From NCBI GenBank assembly GCA_963761015.1, contig CAVXFL010000009.1, forward strand, positions 620,001-684,000: a stretch of 64,000 nt of DNA. Direction: 5' to 3'. Positions 8,266-18,370 of this stretch are shown piece by piece (within the stretch, counting starts at the first letter, position 1; the number at the start of each line of letters is the position of its first letter). The translations under genes were made by a program, and so were the position numbers. Source of the DNA: CAVXFL01 sp963761015. GTDB taxonomy: Bacteria; Pseudomonadota; Alphaproteobacteria; Acetobacterales; Acetobacteraceae. The notes beneath the pieces are model-generated. The model saw nothing but the letters and a program-made list of their open reading frames with translations, was not told where the DNA came from and searched no databases.

Positions 8266-10344
8266 TTACGCCCCTTCCTGGCGCCAGGCGACCACGGCGA
8301 GGCCGCCGATCAGCAGCAGAGCCAGCCAGGGCGGCATCAGCGGCAGGGCAGAGACGCCGGTCACGACGTGGTCGTGGTTGCGGCGCAGCCCGATCCAGGC
8401 GTCACCCGCCGCGCTGCTCTCAACATCGACGCGGCGCAGCTCCGGCGCGCCGTTCGGCGCGAGCCAGTGGACGCTGCCGCCACTCGCGCTGGCGAGGGAC
8501 GCGAGCCTGGTCGCGGTCGCCCGCAGATCGGCGATCTCCGGCGGATCGGCGGCGGTGGCGCCGGCATAGGCGGCGCGCTGGCCTTCGCTGACCTGCCAGA
8601 CTCCGGGCGTGCCCGCCGGCAGGCGCGCGGTCGCCCGGCCGAGACCCGATTCGTGCAACGGCACGCTCTGCTCGTGGCCGTCAGGATCGGTGACGGCCAC
8701 CTTCCCCGCCGGGTGCGCCTCGGTCGAGCGGCGCTCGATCCTGAGATGCCCGTCCTGCACCGAGGCGACCAGCGCGTTCTCTTCCAGTTCGGGTTCCTTC
8801 ATCAGCCAGTGCGCGACCCGGCGCAGCAGTTCGGCCTGCGGGCCGCCGCCCTCGTGGCCGCGCGACCACAGCCAGATCTGGTCGGACAGCAGCAGCGCGA
8901 CCCGGCCCTTGCCGACGTGGTCCAGCACCAGCAACGGCTGACCGCCCGGCGCTTTCATGACGACCTGCCCGTGCACCTCGCCGACATCGACGTGGCGATA
9001 CCAGTCGCCCCAGTTCGGCTTGCCGTTGTCGTGCCAGCCCGGGAGGCCCTCGGTCACCGGGTGGCGCTCGCCGAGCTTGGTCACCAAGGGGCGGAACGGC
9101 CCGTCGGCGACAGCGTCCTCGGAATCCAGCGGGGCCGCCGGCAGGATCTCGCCGATCGGCGTGGCGGCGAGGGTCGCGGGGCTCGCGAACTCCGGCCCAA
9201 CGCTCATCAGCAGCGCGCCGCCGTCGCGCACGTAATCGGCGATGTTGCGCAGATAGACCTGCGGCAGGATGCCGCGGTTCTGGAACCGGTCCAGGATGAT
9301 CAGGTCGAACTGCTTGATCTTCATCTGGAACAGCTCGCGCACCGGAAAGGCGATCAGCGCCAATTCGTTGAGCGGCGTCAGGTCGTCCTTCTCCGGCGGC
9401 CGCAGAATCGTGAAATGCACCAGATCGACCGACGGGTCCGCCTTCAGCAGCCGCCGCCAGGTCCGCTCGCCGGGATGCGGCTCACCGGAGACCAGCAGCA
9501 CGCGCAGCCGATCGCGCACACCGTTGATCGTTACCGCCGCGCGGTTGTTGAGCCGCGACACCTCGCCGGGAAGGGCCGCGACCTGCAATCCCACCACCGA
9601 GGGGCCGGCGCGCGTAACCGGTAGTTCCAGCGTCTGCTCGCGTCCGACCGGCACGCTTTCGACCTTGGGTGGCTCGCCGTCACGCCGGATCGTCAGCCGC
9701 GCCGAGGCGGCCCGATGCGCCGCGCCGAGATCCTCGACCACGAAGCGCAGCTCGACCGAGCGGCCGACGATGCCGTAGCTCGGGGCCTCGACGATGCGCA
9801 CGCGCCGGTCGGTCTCCTCGCCGCGCGCAGGGATCAGCGCGTGCAGCGGCGCGCCGCCGGGCATGGCGCTCGGGACATCCCGCACCTGACCATCGGTGAC
9901 GGCGATCACGCCCGCGAGGCGCGAGCGCGGGACATCGGCCAAGGCGCGGTCGATGGCAGAAAACAGCCGAGTCCCGGAGGTTCCGGCCTCGGGCACCGTG
10001 ATCGTCCGCAGATCGAGATCCGGCATCTTGCGCGCCTCGGCCTCGATCGACTGCCGCGCCTTGTTCGCCAACGCCAAGCGGTCGCCGACGCGCATGGAGG
10101 CGGTCTGGTCCATCACCAGCAGCCCGATATCGGCGAGCGGCTGGCGCATCTCCTCGACCAGCCGCGGCCCGGCGAGCCAGAACAGCAGCACGGCGAAGGC
10201 AAGCGCCCGCCAGGCGACGCCCCGGGCACGCCGCCATAGCGCCGGGATCAGCGCCAGGGCGCAGACGACCGCCAGCGTGATGAGCGCCCAGCCCGGGATC
10301 AGCGGCGTGAAGCGGACCGCGGCGACGGCCTGTTCGAGATGCAT
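8266..10344 (-). CDS. Membrane protein with glutamine-amidotransferase-like fold (MoxR operon partner)
   Basis: The 692-residue protein has two N-terminal membrane helices (ALITLAVVCALALIPALW and WRALAFAVLLFWLAG). A VWA-like segment (DIGLLVMDQTASM … AVTDGQVRD) follows, then a class I amidotransferase-like domain (LRVLLVSGEPHPGERTWRRLL … FDLIILDRFQ). A last helix (MPPWLALLLIGGLAVVAW) closes the protein. It is the last gene of the MoxR/DUF58/DUF4159 block, 13 bases after the DUF4159 stop. In related blocks the proteins are linked to cell-envelope integrity and chaperone-like assembly. The exact role is unknown. Confidence 0.75.
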   Translation of the reverse strand: MHLEQAVAAVRFTPLIPGWALITLAVVCALALIPALWRRARGVAWRALAFAVLLFWLAGPRLVEEMRQPLADIGLLVMDQTASMRVGDRLALANKARQSIEAEARKMPDLDLRTITVPEAGTSGTRLFSAIDRALADVPRSRLAGVIAVTDGQVRDVPSAMPGGAPLHALIPARGEETDRRVRIVEAPSYGIVGRSVELRFVVEDLGAAHRAASARLTIRRDGEPPKVESVPVGREQTLELPVTRAGPSVVGLQVAALPGEVSRLNNRAAVTINGVRDRLRVLLVSGEPHPGERTWRRLLKADPSVDLVHFTILRPPEKDDLTPLNELALIAFPVRELFQMKIKQFDLIILDRFQNRGILPQVYLRNIADYVRDGGALLMSVGPEFASPATLAATPIGEILPAAPLDSEDAVADGPFRPLVTKLGERHPVTEGLPGWHDNGKPNWGDWYRHVDVGEVHGQVVMKAPGGQPLLVLDHVGKGRVALLLSDQIWLWSRGHEGGGPQAELLRRVAHWLMKEPELEENALVASVQDGHLRIERRSTEAHPAGKVAVTDPDGHEQSVPLHESGLGRATARLPAGTPGVWQVSEGQRAAYAGATAADPPEIADLRATATRLASLASASGGSVHWLAPNGAPELRRVDVESSAAGDAWIGLRRNHDHVVTGVSALPLMPPWLALLLIGGLAVVAWRQEGA

Positions 10345-10357
10345 GGCGCTGCCGCTC

Positions 10358-13053
10358 CTACTGGCCCAGGCGTTCGAGAATGGCCGGCACGTGCACCTGG
10401 TCGCCCTTATAGTTGCCGGTCAGCGCATACATCACGAGGTTCACGCCGAAGCGATAGGCGAGCGTCCGCTGCCGCGCGCCGCCCGGGATCACGGCGTACG
10501 GGTTATGCCCGTTGCCATCCACCGCCCAGGCGGCGGCCCAGTCGTTGCCCCCGATGATCACCGGGCTGACGCTGTCGTTGGCGCGGTCCTGATCCCGCTG
10601 CACCCAGACCGTGGCGCCGTCGTAGCGCCCGGGAAACTCGTGCAGCAAGTAGAACGAGCGGGCGAGCACGTGGTCGATGGAGAGCGGCGTCAGCGGCGGG
10701 ATGGCCAACTCGCGGCCCAGCCGCTTCAGCACCACTTCGGCGCCCGGGTTGAAATCCGCGCCGCTGCCGCCGTCGCGCGTGTCGATCAGAATGATGCCGC
10801 CATTGGCCATGTAGCTGTTCAGCGCCGTGATCGCGGTCGGCGTCGGCGCGGCGCCGTCCGGCACGATCGGCCAGTAGAGCAGCGGATAATAGCTCAGATC
10901 GTCCCGGCCGGGCGTGACCGCGGCGGGATCGGCCAGGCTCGCCGCGGTGCGCTGGTTCGACGTAATCGGAAAGCCCGGCCAGTCCCGCCCGCGAGACCTG
11001 ATCCACCTCGTCGTTGCCGGTCACGACATAGGCCAGATGGACGGTCAGCGCCGGGTAGCGGTCGGTCGTCTGATCAGCGCGCGCCTGCGGGCGCGAGCAG
11101 CATGAGCAGGACGGCGCCGGCGGCGAGCCCGGGGCGCCACCGGAGCAACCCGCGCAGCGCCAGCGAGAAGATCAGGTCGATCGCGAGCAGCGCCAGCGCG
11201 ATCGCCACCAGCGGCGGCCCGAGCGCCCGCTCGGGCGAGAGGCCGCCGAGCCGCACCTCGCGCGCGCCGTGCAGCGGCGGCGCGGCCGTCAGCGGCGGCA
11301 GCGCGGCGCCGAGATTCAGCGCCTGACGCCCGTTTTCCGGCCCATACAGGCCCGGCGGATGGCGGGGCGAAACCGCGGTCGTGGTGAACGCCGAGGCGAT
11401 CAGCCCCCTGGCCGCCTGCGGCGGGGTTCCGAGCTGGCCGAACCCGTCGAGCGTCTCGGCGGGGGGAAGGACGGCGTTGGCGTCGACCCGTGCCACCCCG
11501 GCCGAGAGCGCGACCAGCCGGCGCAGCATGTCCACGAACAGTCCGGAGAGCGGCAGATTGGACCAGTCGGCGTTCGCGGTGACGTGGAACAGCACGATGC
11601 GGCCGGAGCCGCGCGTCGCCGTGGTGACCAGCGGCGTGCCGTCGGTCAGCGTCGCCCAGGTGTGCGACGCGAGATCGGCGGTCGGTTCCGCGAGCACCTG
11701 CCGGTTCACCTGCACGTCCCTGGTCGTGGGCAGGCCGGCGAACGGCGACGACGGCGGGAAGGGCGCGAGGTGCTCCGGCTTGCCCCAGGTCAGCGATCCG
11801 CCGAGTTGGCGCGCGCCGTTCAGCAGATGCACCGGGAGCAGCGTGTCCGGATGCTCGGCCGTCCGCGTCCCGGCAAAGCGCACCAGCACGCCGCCGTGCT
11901 CCACCCATTCCGTCAAGGTCGCCATCTCCGGGCCGTCGGCAACCACGCGGTCCGCGAGGATCAGCACCGACAGATCGCGCGCGAGCAGCTTCTTGAGGTC
12001 GCCCTCGCGCACTTCGGTGTACGGACCGAGGGCGCGGCGCAGATAGTAGAGCTGCCCGATCAGCGGCGATTCCGAACCGGCCATATCGCCGGCGATCAGC
12101 CCGACCGGGCGGCGCCGCCAGCGCTCGTCCAGCATCACCACCGACGCGGCGGAGGCCGGGCCTTCCAGCACGAGCCGGGTCAACTGGTTGCGGATCTCGG
12201 GTGGGAGCATGATCGGCGCCTCGCCGACGCTGCCGCCCGGGCCGGAGGCATCGCGCGGGAACGCCACCTTGACGCGCGCCAGGGTGCGGCCGTCGCCGCT
12301 CTGCGCCAGCACCACCGCGTCGGGCGACGGGCCGGCATGCGGCGCCTGCCAAACGCGCGCGATCAGCCGGTCGGCGTTCGCGCGCGGCGGCAGCAGGACG
12401 CGCGTGGACAGCACGTCCGCGCGGATTTCCGAAACCGGGCCGATGCGCGACAAGGCCGAGGCGAAGGCCGCGTCGCCCGATTCCGCCAGGCCGTCGGCCA
12501 AGTAAACGATCGCGGCGCCTTGGTGCCGCCAGTCCTTCAGCGCCGCGGCGGTGGCGGCGTGGTCCGCCGGCCAGGGCTTCGGGCGCAAGGCGGCGAGCCG
12601 GGCGCGCAGGTCGGCGACCGGCATTGCCGGGGTCGGTCGCGGCTGAACGGCATTGGCCGCCGGGGCCGTGGTCAGCAGCACCGCCGTCCGCCCGGCCTGC
12701 TCCGCCCGATCCAGCACGGCATCCGCCGCCTGCAAGCGCCGGCTCCAATCGGCGGCCGATGCCCAGCCGTCGTCCATGACCAGCAGCACCGGCCCGGTGC
12801 CGGGAAGCAGACGGCCATGGTCGATCACCGGACGCGCCAGCCCGATGACGATCAGCGCCGCCGCCAACATCCTGAGCGCGAGCAGCCACCAGGGCGTGCG
12901 CGCCGAGGTCTCCTCGGTCCGGTCCAGTCCGGCGAGCAGGCGAATGGCGGGAAACGCCTCGCGCTTCGGCGCGGGTGGCGTGACGCGCAACAGCCACCAG
13001 AGCACCGGCAGCGCCAGCAGGCCGAGCAGGATCCACGGTGCGGCGAACGTCAT
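10358..13053 (-). CDS. DUF4159 membrane protein with BatA-like N-terminus (two frame breaks)
   Basis: ATG 13053 starts MTFAAPWILLGLLALPVLWWLL, the standard BatA-type N-terminal double helix. A long periplasmic/VWA-like region follows, then a second membrane pair ending …RGLLRWRPGLAAGAVLLML and a DUF4159 domain (LYWPI, GGIILIDTRDGG, VNLVMYALTGNYKGDQVH). The frame shifts near 11078 (…LAPAGA then ADQTTDRYPALTVHLAYVVTG) and near 10962 (…LAGLSDY then SNQRTAASLADP). Each needs removal of one base, and the 2696-base span is two over a multiple of three, giving about 897 residues. Probably sequence error. No stop separates it from the DUF58 gene upstream in the same frame. Confidence 0.8.
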
Positions 13054-13950
13054 GCGGTCCCGCGATCGGACCGTGAGCGCGTTGTAGAGGCCGAGCAGCG
13101 CTGTCTCCGGCGGCTGATCGCTGTGATGGACGGAAAACGTGAACCCGGCGGCGGCGGCGATGTCGGACAGCCCGCGCTGTTGCGCCTGCAGCCGCTCGGC
13201 GTACCATTCGCGGACGCTCTCCACGCGCGGGATGATCGTCTCGCCGTCACGCTCCAAGCCGAGGAACCGGACCCGGCCGGCATAGGGCAGCAGCGCCTCC
13301 GCGGGGTCCAGAACCTGAAGCAGGTGGCCGGAAACCGGCACCGCCGCCAGCCGGGCCACGACTTGGCGGATGTCCTCCAGCGGCGAGAGGAAGTCGCCGA
13401 TCAGCACCACGCGGCAATGGCGTGGCAGCATGAGGTTGGGCGGCAGCCCGTCCTCGCTCGCTTCGCGCCCGAGCGCCTCGGCGAGCCCGTCCAGGGCGCC
13501 GCGCCCGGAAGCCTGCGGCGCCAGAGCCCGCCCGCCCGCCTGCTTGTCAGCCGAGATCAGGCGCACCCGCTCGCCGCCGCGCAGCAGCAGGGCGGCGAGC
13601 GCCAGCAGCAGCAGGTCGGCCCGCTCCAGCTTTTCGGTGGCAACCCCGCGCGAGCGCCAGCGCATGGAGGGCGAGCCGTCGCGCCAGAGGCAGACCGTCT
13701 GGGCGGCTTCCCATTCCGTCTCGCGCACAGTAGGCGCGGTCGGATTTTGCCGACTGCCGCCAGTCGATGCGGTTCACGGCGTCGCCGGCGACGAAGGGGC
13801 GGAATTGCCAGAAGCTCTCGCCCTGTCCGACCCGCCGCCGGCCATGCACGCCCTGCGCCACGGTGGCGGCGACCCGCTCGGCCGCCACCATGAGCGGCGG
13901 CAGGCGGGCGCCGAGCGCCTCGGCGCGGCGGGCGGCAGCGGCGGAAGAGC

Positions 13951-13954
<4 letters not shown>
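13054..13954 (-). CDS. DUF58 domain protein (one frame break)
   Basis: The start at 13954 overlaps the moxR stop by four bases (ATGA), indicating translational coupling. The family motif FVAGDAVNRIDWRQSAKSDRAY is present. Directly after it the frame changes near 13737 by one extra base and continues RETEWEAAQTVCLWRDGSPSMRWRS…, the DUF58 body with ELVLIGD-like strand (CRVVLIGDFLSP). The 3' end is unclear: the frame reads without a stop into the DUF4159 start at 13053, either a true fusion or another indel. In the other frame a TGA overlapping that ATG would be the normal ending. Confidence 0.78.
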
Positions 13955-14964
<1,010 letters not shown>

Positions 14965-15140
14965 GCCTATGCCTAAGCTCCAATCGGTTTCGGGCGCGCC
15001 GTTATCCGCCCTGGCTTGCCGACAGCATACGGGATTTCGCAACAGCAGTGCCGCACACTTTTAACCGGGAGGGGAAGCTACCTATATCGCGGCTATCGCG
15101 GCCAGTGACGGAAGTACGGCGAGGCTTCGGAGATTGACAC

Positions 15141-15743
15141 GTGCATGATGCAGCGCCGCACATCCCGCCGGCCCGGCGGCCGGCCTTCCAGTCCGAGCAG
15201 CGGGAGGCTTTGGCGCCGCGTCCGCCACGCCGTCCGGTCGAATGCGGCGACCTGCCGTTCCTGATCCGTCGCGATGGAACCTGGCTGGACCGCGGCAGCC
15301 CGATCGGGCGGAAGGAGCTGGTCTGCCTGTTCTCGAGCGTCCTGCGGCGCGCCGCCGACGGCTCGTTCTGGCTGCAAACGCCGGCCGAGCGCGGGCGCAT
15401 CGAGGTGGAGGACGCGCCGTTCGTCGCGGTGGAACTCGATTGGGTCGGCGCCGCGCGCGACCAGAAACTCAGCTTTCGCACGAATATCGACGAGATCGTC
15501 ACCGCCGGACCCGATCATCCCATCCGCGTCGCCCACGACATCCTGACCTGCGAGCCGACGCCGTATTTGCATGTGCGGCAGGGCGAGGGCGGCCTGCCGA
15601 TCGAGGCCCGGATCAATCGCGCGGTCTATTACGAGCTTGTTGCCCTGGCGGTTCCCTGCCTGTGCCAGGGGCGCAACATGCTCGGCGTCTGGAGCTGCGG
15701 CCGCTTTTTCGCGCTGGGCGAGTTGCCGCCCGGCCAGGGCTGA
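15141..15743 (+). CDS. DUF1285 protein
   Basis: The 200-residue protein contains the DUF1285 core: CGDLPFLIRRDGTWLDRGSPIGRKELVCLFSSVLRR near residue 35, later RTNIDEIVTAGPDHPIRV and YLHVRQGEGGLPIEARINRAVYYEL. It appears to start at GTG 15141. The biochemical function of the family is unknown. The NUDIX gene follows 10 bases later in the same orientation, an association common in alphaproteobacteria. Confidence 0.85.
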   Translation: MHDAAPHIPPARRPAFQSEQREALAPRPPRRPVECGDLPFLIRRDGTWLDRGSPIGRKELVCLFSSVLRRAADGSFWLQTPAERGRIEVEDAPFVAVELDWVGAARDQKLSFRTNIDEIVTAGPDHPIRVAHDILTCEPTPYLHVRQGEGGLPIEARINRAVYYELVALAVPCLCQGRNMLGVWSCGRFFALGELPPGQG

Positions 15744-15753
15744 TCACAATACG

Positions 15754-16395
15754 GTGGACCCGGCCGAACTGCGCGCCCGACTGGCCCGTCCCGCGCACCG
15801 CGCGCCGCACGGCAAGGCCGCGGTGACGGCCGCGAACCCCGAGCGGATCGCCGCGGCGGCGGGAAGCGAGGCTGCCACGAATTTGCTGGACCGGCCTGCC
15901 GTGCCGGCGGCCGTGCTCGTTGCGATCGTCTGTGGGTCCGCGCCGGGGGTGTTGCTGACCAAACGCAACGCGCATTTGAGCGCGCATGCCGGGCAGGTGA
16001 GTTTTCCGGGCGGACGGATCGATCCGACCGACGCCAGCGCCGAGACCGCGGCCTTGCGCGAGGCGGCAGAGGAGATCGGGCTTGCCTCCGATCGCGTGGA
16101 GCTGGTGGGCCGGCTGGTCGATCATCTCACCGGCACGGGTTTTCGCATTACCCCGGTGGTCGGGCTGCTGCCCGCCGGGATGCCGTTCACGCCGGCGCCC
16201 GAGGAAGTGGAGGAGGTGTTCGACCTGCCGCTCGCGGTATTGCTCGATCCCGAGGCGCCGCAGCGGCGCCGGGCCTTCTACCGCGGCCGGTGGCGGGAGT
16301 TCTGGGTCTGGCCCCACCCCCACCACTACATTTGGGGCGCGACGGCCGCGATCCTGGTGCAATTGGCGGAACGGCTGCGCGTGGCGGCGGATTGA
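15754..16395 (+). CDS. NUDIX hydrolase, CoA pyrophosphatase type
   Basis: The 213-residue protein has a complete Nudix box at about residues 86-109 (GGRIDPTDASAETAALREAAEEIGL), preceded by HAGQVSFPGG, the signature of the UPF0035/NudL group that cleaves CoA and acyl-CoA diphosphates. The GTG at 15754 is the first start after the DUF1285 stop, and the two genes are probably cotranscribed. No membrane segment is seen. Other nucleotide diphosphate substrates cannot be excluded. Confidence 0.85.
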   Translation: MDPAELRARLARPAHRAPHGKAAVTAANPERIAAAAGSEAATNLLDRPAVPAAVLVAIVCGSAPGVLLTKRNAHLSAHAGQVSFPGGRIDPTDASAETAALREAAEEIGLASDRVELVGRLVDHLTGTGFRITPVVGLLPAGMPFTPAPEEVEEVFDLPLAVLLDPEAPQRRRAFYRGRWREFWVWPHPHHYIWGATAAILVQLAERLRVAAD

Positions 16396-16504
16396 GGGGA
16401 AACTGGCCAGATCGGCGCCGCCAGCCAACAGCCCGTCGATCCGCTTCGGCGCGGACGCGAATCATTTAGGCCATCGCCCAGCAGCGAGGAAGCGCCATGC
16501 GGCG

Positions 16505-16783
16505 GATAAGTGGGGGGCTTCTGTTGCCCGGTGCCCCCCGAACCGCGCCTATCGCTTATGCCGCGACGGCGAGCGCCATGTTGTCGTTGGCACTTGTAGA
16601 ACGGCCCGATAACGGCGGAACCATGCCGGGCGAAAAGTGGGTCTTTACCACGCGTGTCGAGCCTGTGTCGCCCCCGTATCGGCGGACCGTCCGGCTAGCC
16701 GCCGCTCGGTCCGCAACTGGTGGAGGCGCCGGGCACTGCCCCCGGGTCCACTACGCTTATTCCACGCACCGTTTATCGCCATA
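16505..16783 (-). ncRNA. ssrA: Circularly permuted two-piece tmRNA (alpha-tmRNA)
   Basis: Read on the minus strand, the acceptor piece comes first and ends with CGCCTCCACCA at 16718, i.e. a 7-base acceptor strand, discriminator A and an encoded CCA. After an intervening spacer the coding piece begins GGGGGCGACACAGG at 16675; GGGGGCG pairs with CGCCTCC (one G-U). The tag frame runs from GCC at 16591 to TAA at 16556 and encodes ANDNMALAVAA, with ANDN and AVAA typical of alphaproteobacterial tags. A 7-base GC hairpin (GGGGGGC/GCCCCCC region at 16511-16539) closes the coding piece. The T loop reads GGCAGTG. RNA ends are approximate. tmRNA rescues stalled ribosomes with SmpB. Confidence 0.9.
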
Positions 16784-16806
16784 GCCGGAAGACCGACGAA
16801 AGGGCA

Positions 16807-16835
16807 GATATAGGCACTTGCGGGGCGAATTGGAA
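16807..16835 (-). promoter_or_regulatory. Candidate sigma-70-type promoter of ssrA
   Basis: On the minus strand TTCCAA (16835-16830) and TATATC (16812-16807) are separated by 17 bases, about 24 bases before the predicted acceptor-piece 5' end. The spacing and position fit a vegetative promoter for the tmRNA precursor. Prediction only. Confidence 0.45.
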
Positions 16836-16854
16836 GGGCGTTTGCCCCGGTCGA

Positions 16855-17785
16855 TTGACGCTCACGCCTGGAGCTAGGCTGGCAGCAGACCCTCCCGCCG
16901 CGCACGCGAGACGCCGCGCTCCGCGCGGAACCACCGCCGCCGGCCGACGGTCGCCGGCGCTGGAGGCAGATGCTGCTTCACCCCGATCCCGGTGCTCGAC
17001 CACGGCTTCGTCCGGGTGATCGACTACATGGGCGACGACGCGGCGATCGTGCAGGCGGCGCGGGTCTCCTACGGCCGCGGCACCCGCAAGGTGAACGAGG
17101 ACGCCGGCCTGATCCGCTACCTGATGCGGCACTGGCACTCGACCCCGTTCGAGATGTGCGAGATCAAATTCCAGTCAAGCTGCCGGTCTTCGTCGCCCGC
17201 CAGTGGATCCGCCACCGCACCGCCAACGTGAACGAATATTCCGCGCGCTATTCCATCCTCGACCGCGAGTTCTACATCCCCGCCCCGGAGCAGCTGGCCG
17301 CCCAATCGACAGTCAACCACCAGGGCCGCGGCGATGTGCTGGCGGGCGCCGAGGCCGCACGCGTGCTCGACATTCTGCGCGACGACGCCGCTCGCTGCTA
17401 CGACCATTACGCTGCGATGCTGAACGAGGACGACGACGCGCCGCCCGACCGGAGAGACAAGGCCTGGCACGCGAACTGGCGCGGATGAATCTGCCGCTGA
17501 ACACCTATACCCAATGGTATACTGGAAAATCGATCTACACAACTTGTTTCATTTCCTCTCGGTGCGCGCCGAGCCCATGCGCAGTACGAGATCCGTGCCT
17601 ATGCTGAGCAGATTTTAAGCGTCGTGCAGGCGTGGGTTCCGGTAGCCCACCAGGCGTTCCTTGACTACCGTCTCGGCGCAGTCACACTTTCAGCTCAAAT
17701 GTTAGACGTCATTCGGGCGAAGATTGCGGCCGCAGCCCGGACCAAGCGGGAAGCGGTTTCTCAAAGCGAGAATGGGCGGAATTGA
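16855..17785 (+). pseudogene. thyX: FAD-dependent thymidylate synthase ThyX, at least five frame breaks
   Basis: ThyX makes dTMP from dUMP using methylenetetrahydrofolate and FAD. The conserved chain can be followed across frames: LTLTPGARLAADPP (TTG 16855), FTPIPVLDHGFVRVIDYMGDDAAIVQAARVSYG, then RQWIRHRTANVNEYSARYS (ThyX RHR motif), GLARELARMNLPLNTYTQWY, WKIDLHNLFHFLSVRAEP, and AQYEIRAYAEQIL…SENGRN to TGA 17785. Frame changes lie near 16975, 17168, 17455, 17521 and 17577. All segments keep strong protein conservation, which argues for sequence errors or very recent decay. If no intact copy or thyA exists elsewhere, the gene must be functional. The next ATG overlaps the stop (TGATG). Confidence 0.85.
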
Positions 17786-18354
17786 TGGTTGCCTTGGAGA
17801 GTATTGATTCCGGTTCGTTTTCATCCTATCGCATACCGACGAACTCCGAGTTGAAGGCACGATTCGCGCGTCTGGGGCCGGTCCGGGACGCCGACCCGCC
17901 CCCGTCGTCTTCCGCCGGACGAGTAGTCGTCGTTCTCCGTAGAACGGGTGCGCTGACTTGGCCGATCAGTGTCTTGCACCTGCTCCGGCCGGCCGGAATG
18001 ACGCTGCGCGCCGCCCATGCCGCGATCACCCGATTGGCCGAGCGAAGCTGGGCAGTGTGCGAAATCAACGCCGATGTCGATCTGGGGGCGCTCCGACGGG
18101 ATCTCGCCAGCCTCAATGTCGAAATCCGCCGGCGCAGTCCGGTCGGCGAGTGCGCGCCTGATATCGCCGTGGTGCGTGCCCGGCACGGGCTGTCGCAGCG
18201 CGAGTTTGCCGACCTGCTGGGCATCGATCTGCGCACGTTGCAAAACTGGGAACAGGGCCGCAACCGGCCGGACGATGCGGCGCTCAGCCTTGTCCTGATG
18301 TTCGACCGCAGGCCGGAACTCGTCGAGGAAGCCTTGTCCGAGCCGGTCGCGTGA
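17785..18354 (+). CDS. Helix-turn-helix protein, antitoxin-like
   Basis: The 189-residue protein starts at ATG 17785, sharing one base with the thyX stop. Its C-terminal third (DIAVVRARHGLSQREFADLLGIDLRTLQNWEQGRNRPDDAALSLVLMFDRRPELVEEAL) is a classic XRE helix-turn-helix like that of NadS/HigA-type antitoxins. The N-terminal 120 residues include two beta-rich stretches (VVVVLRRTGALTWPISVLHLL, MTLRAAHAAITRLAERSWAVCEI) that I do not recognise. No adjacent toxin gene is seen. It could be a stand-alone regulator. Confidence 0.7.
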   Translation: MVALESIDSGSFSSYRIPTNSELKARFARLGPVRDADPPPSSSAGRVVVVLRRTGALTWPISVLHLLRPAGMTLRAAHAAITRLAERSWAVCEINADVDLGALRRDLASLNVEIRRRSPVGECAPDIAVVRARHGLSQREFADLLGIDLRTLQNWEQGRNRPDDAALSLVLMFDRRPELVEEALSEPVA

Positions 18355-18370
18355 AAGCTTGTTCGCGCTG

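Noticed and set aside
11269..13893. Very long plus-strand open frame (874 codons) opposite the MoxR-partner genes
   Set aside because: It is antisense to conserved DUF58/DUF4159 sequence and consists of Arg/Gly/Gln-rich low-complexity translation typical of shadow frames in GC-rich DNA.
16497..16784. Plus-strand 95-codon open frame between the NUDIX gene and thyX
   Set aside because: The region is fully explained by the permuted tmRNA on the minus strand; the frame has no protein character.
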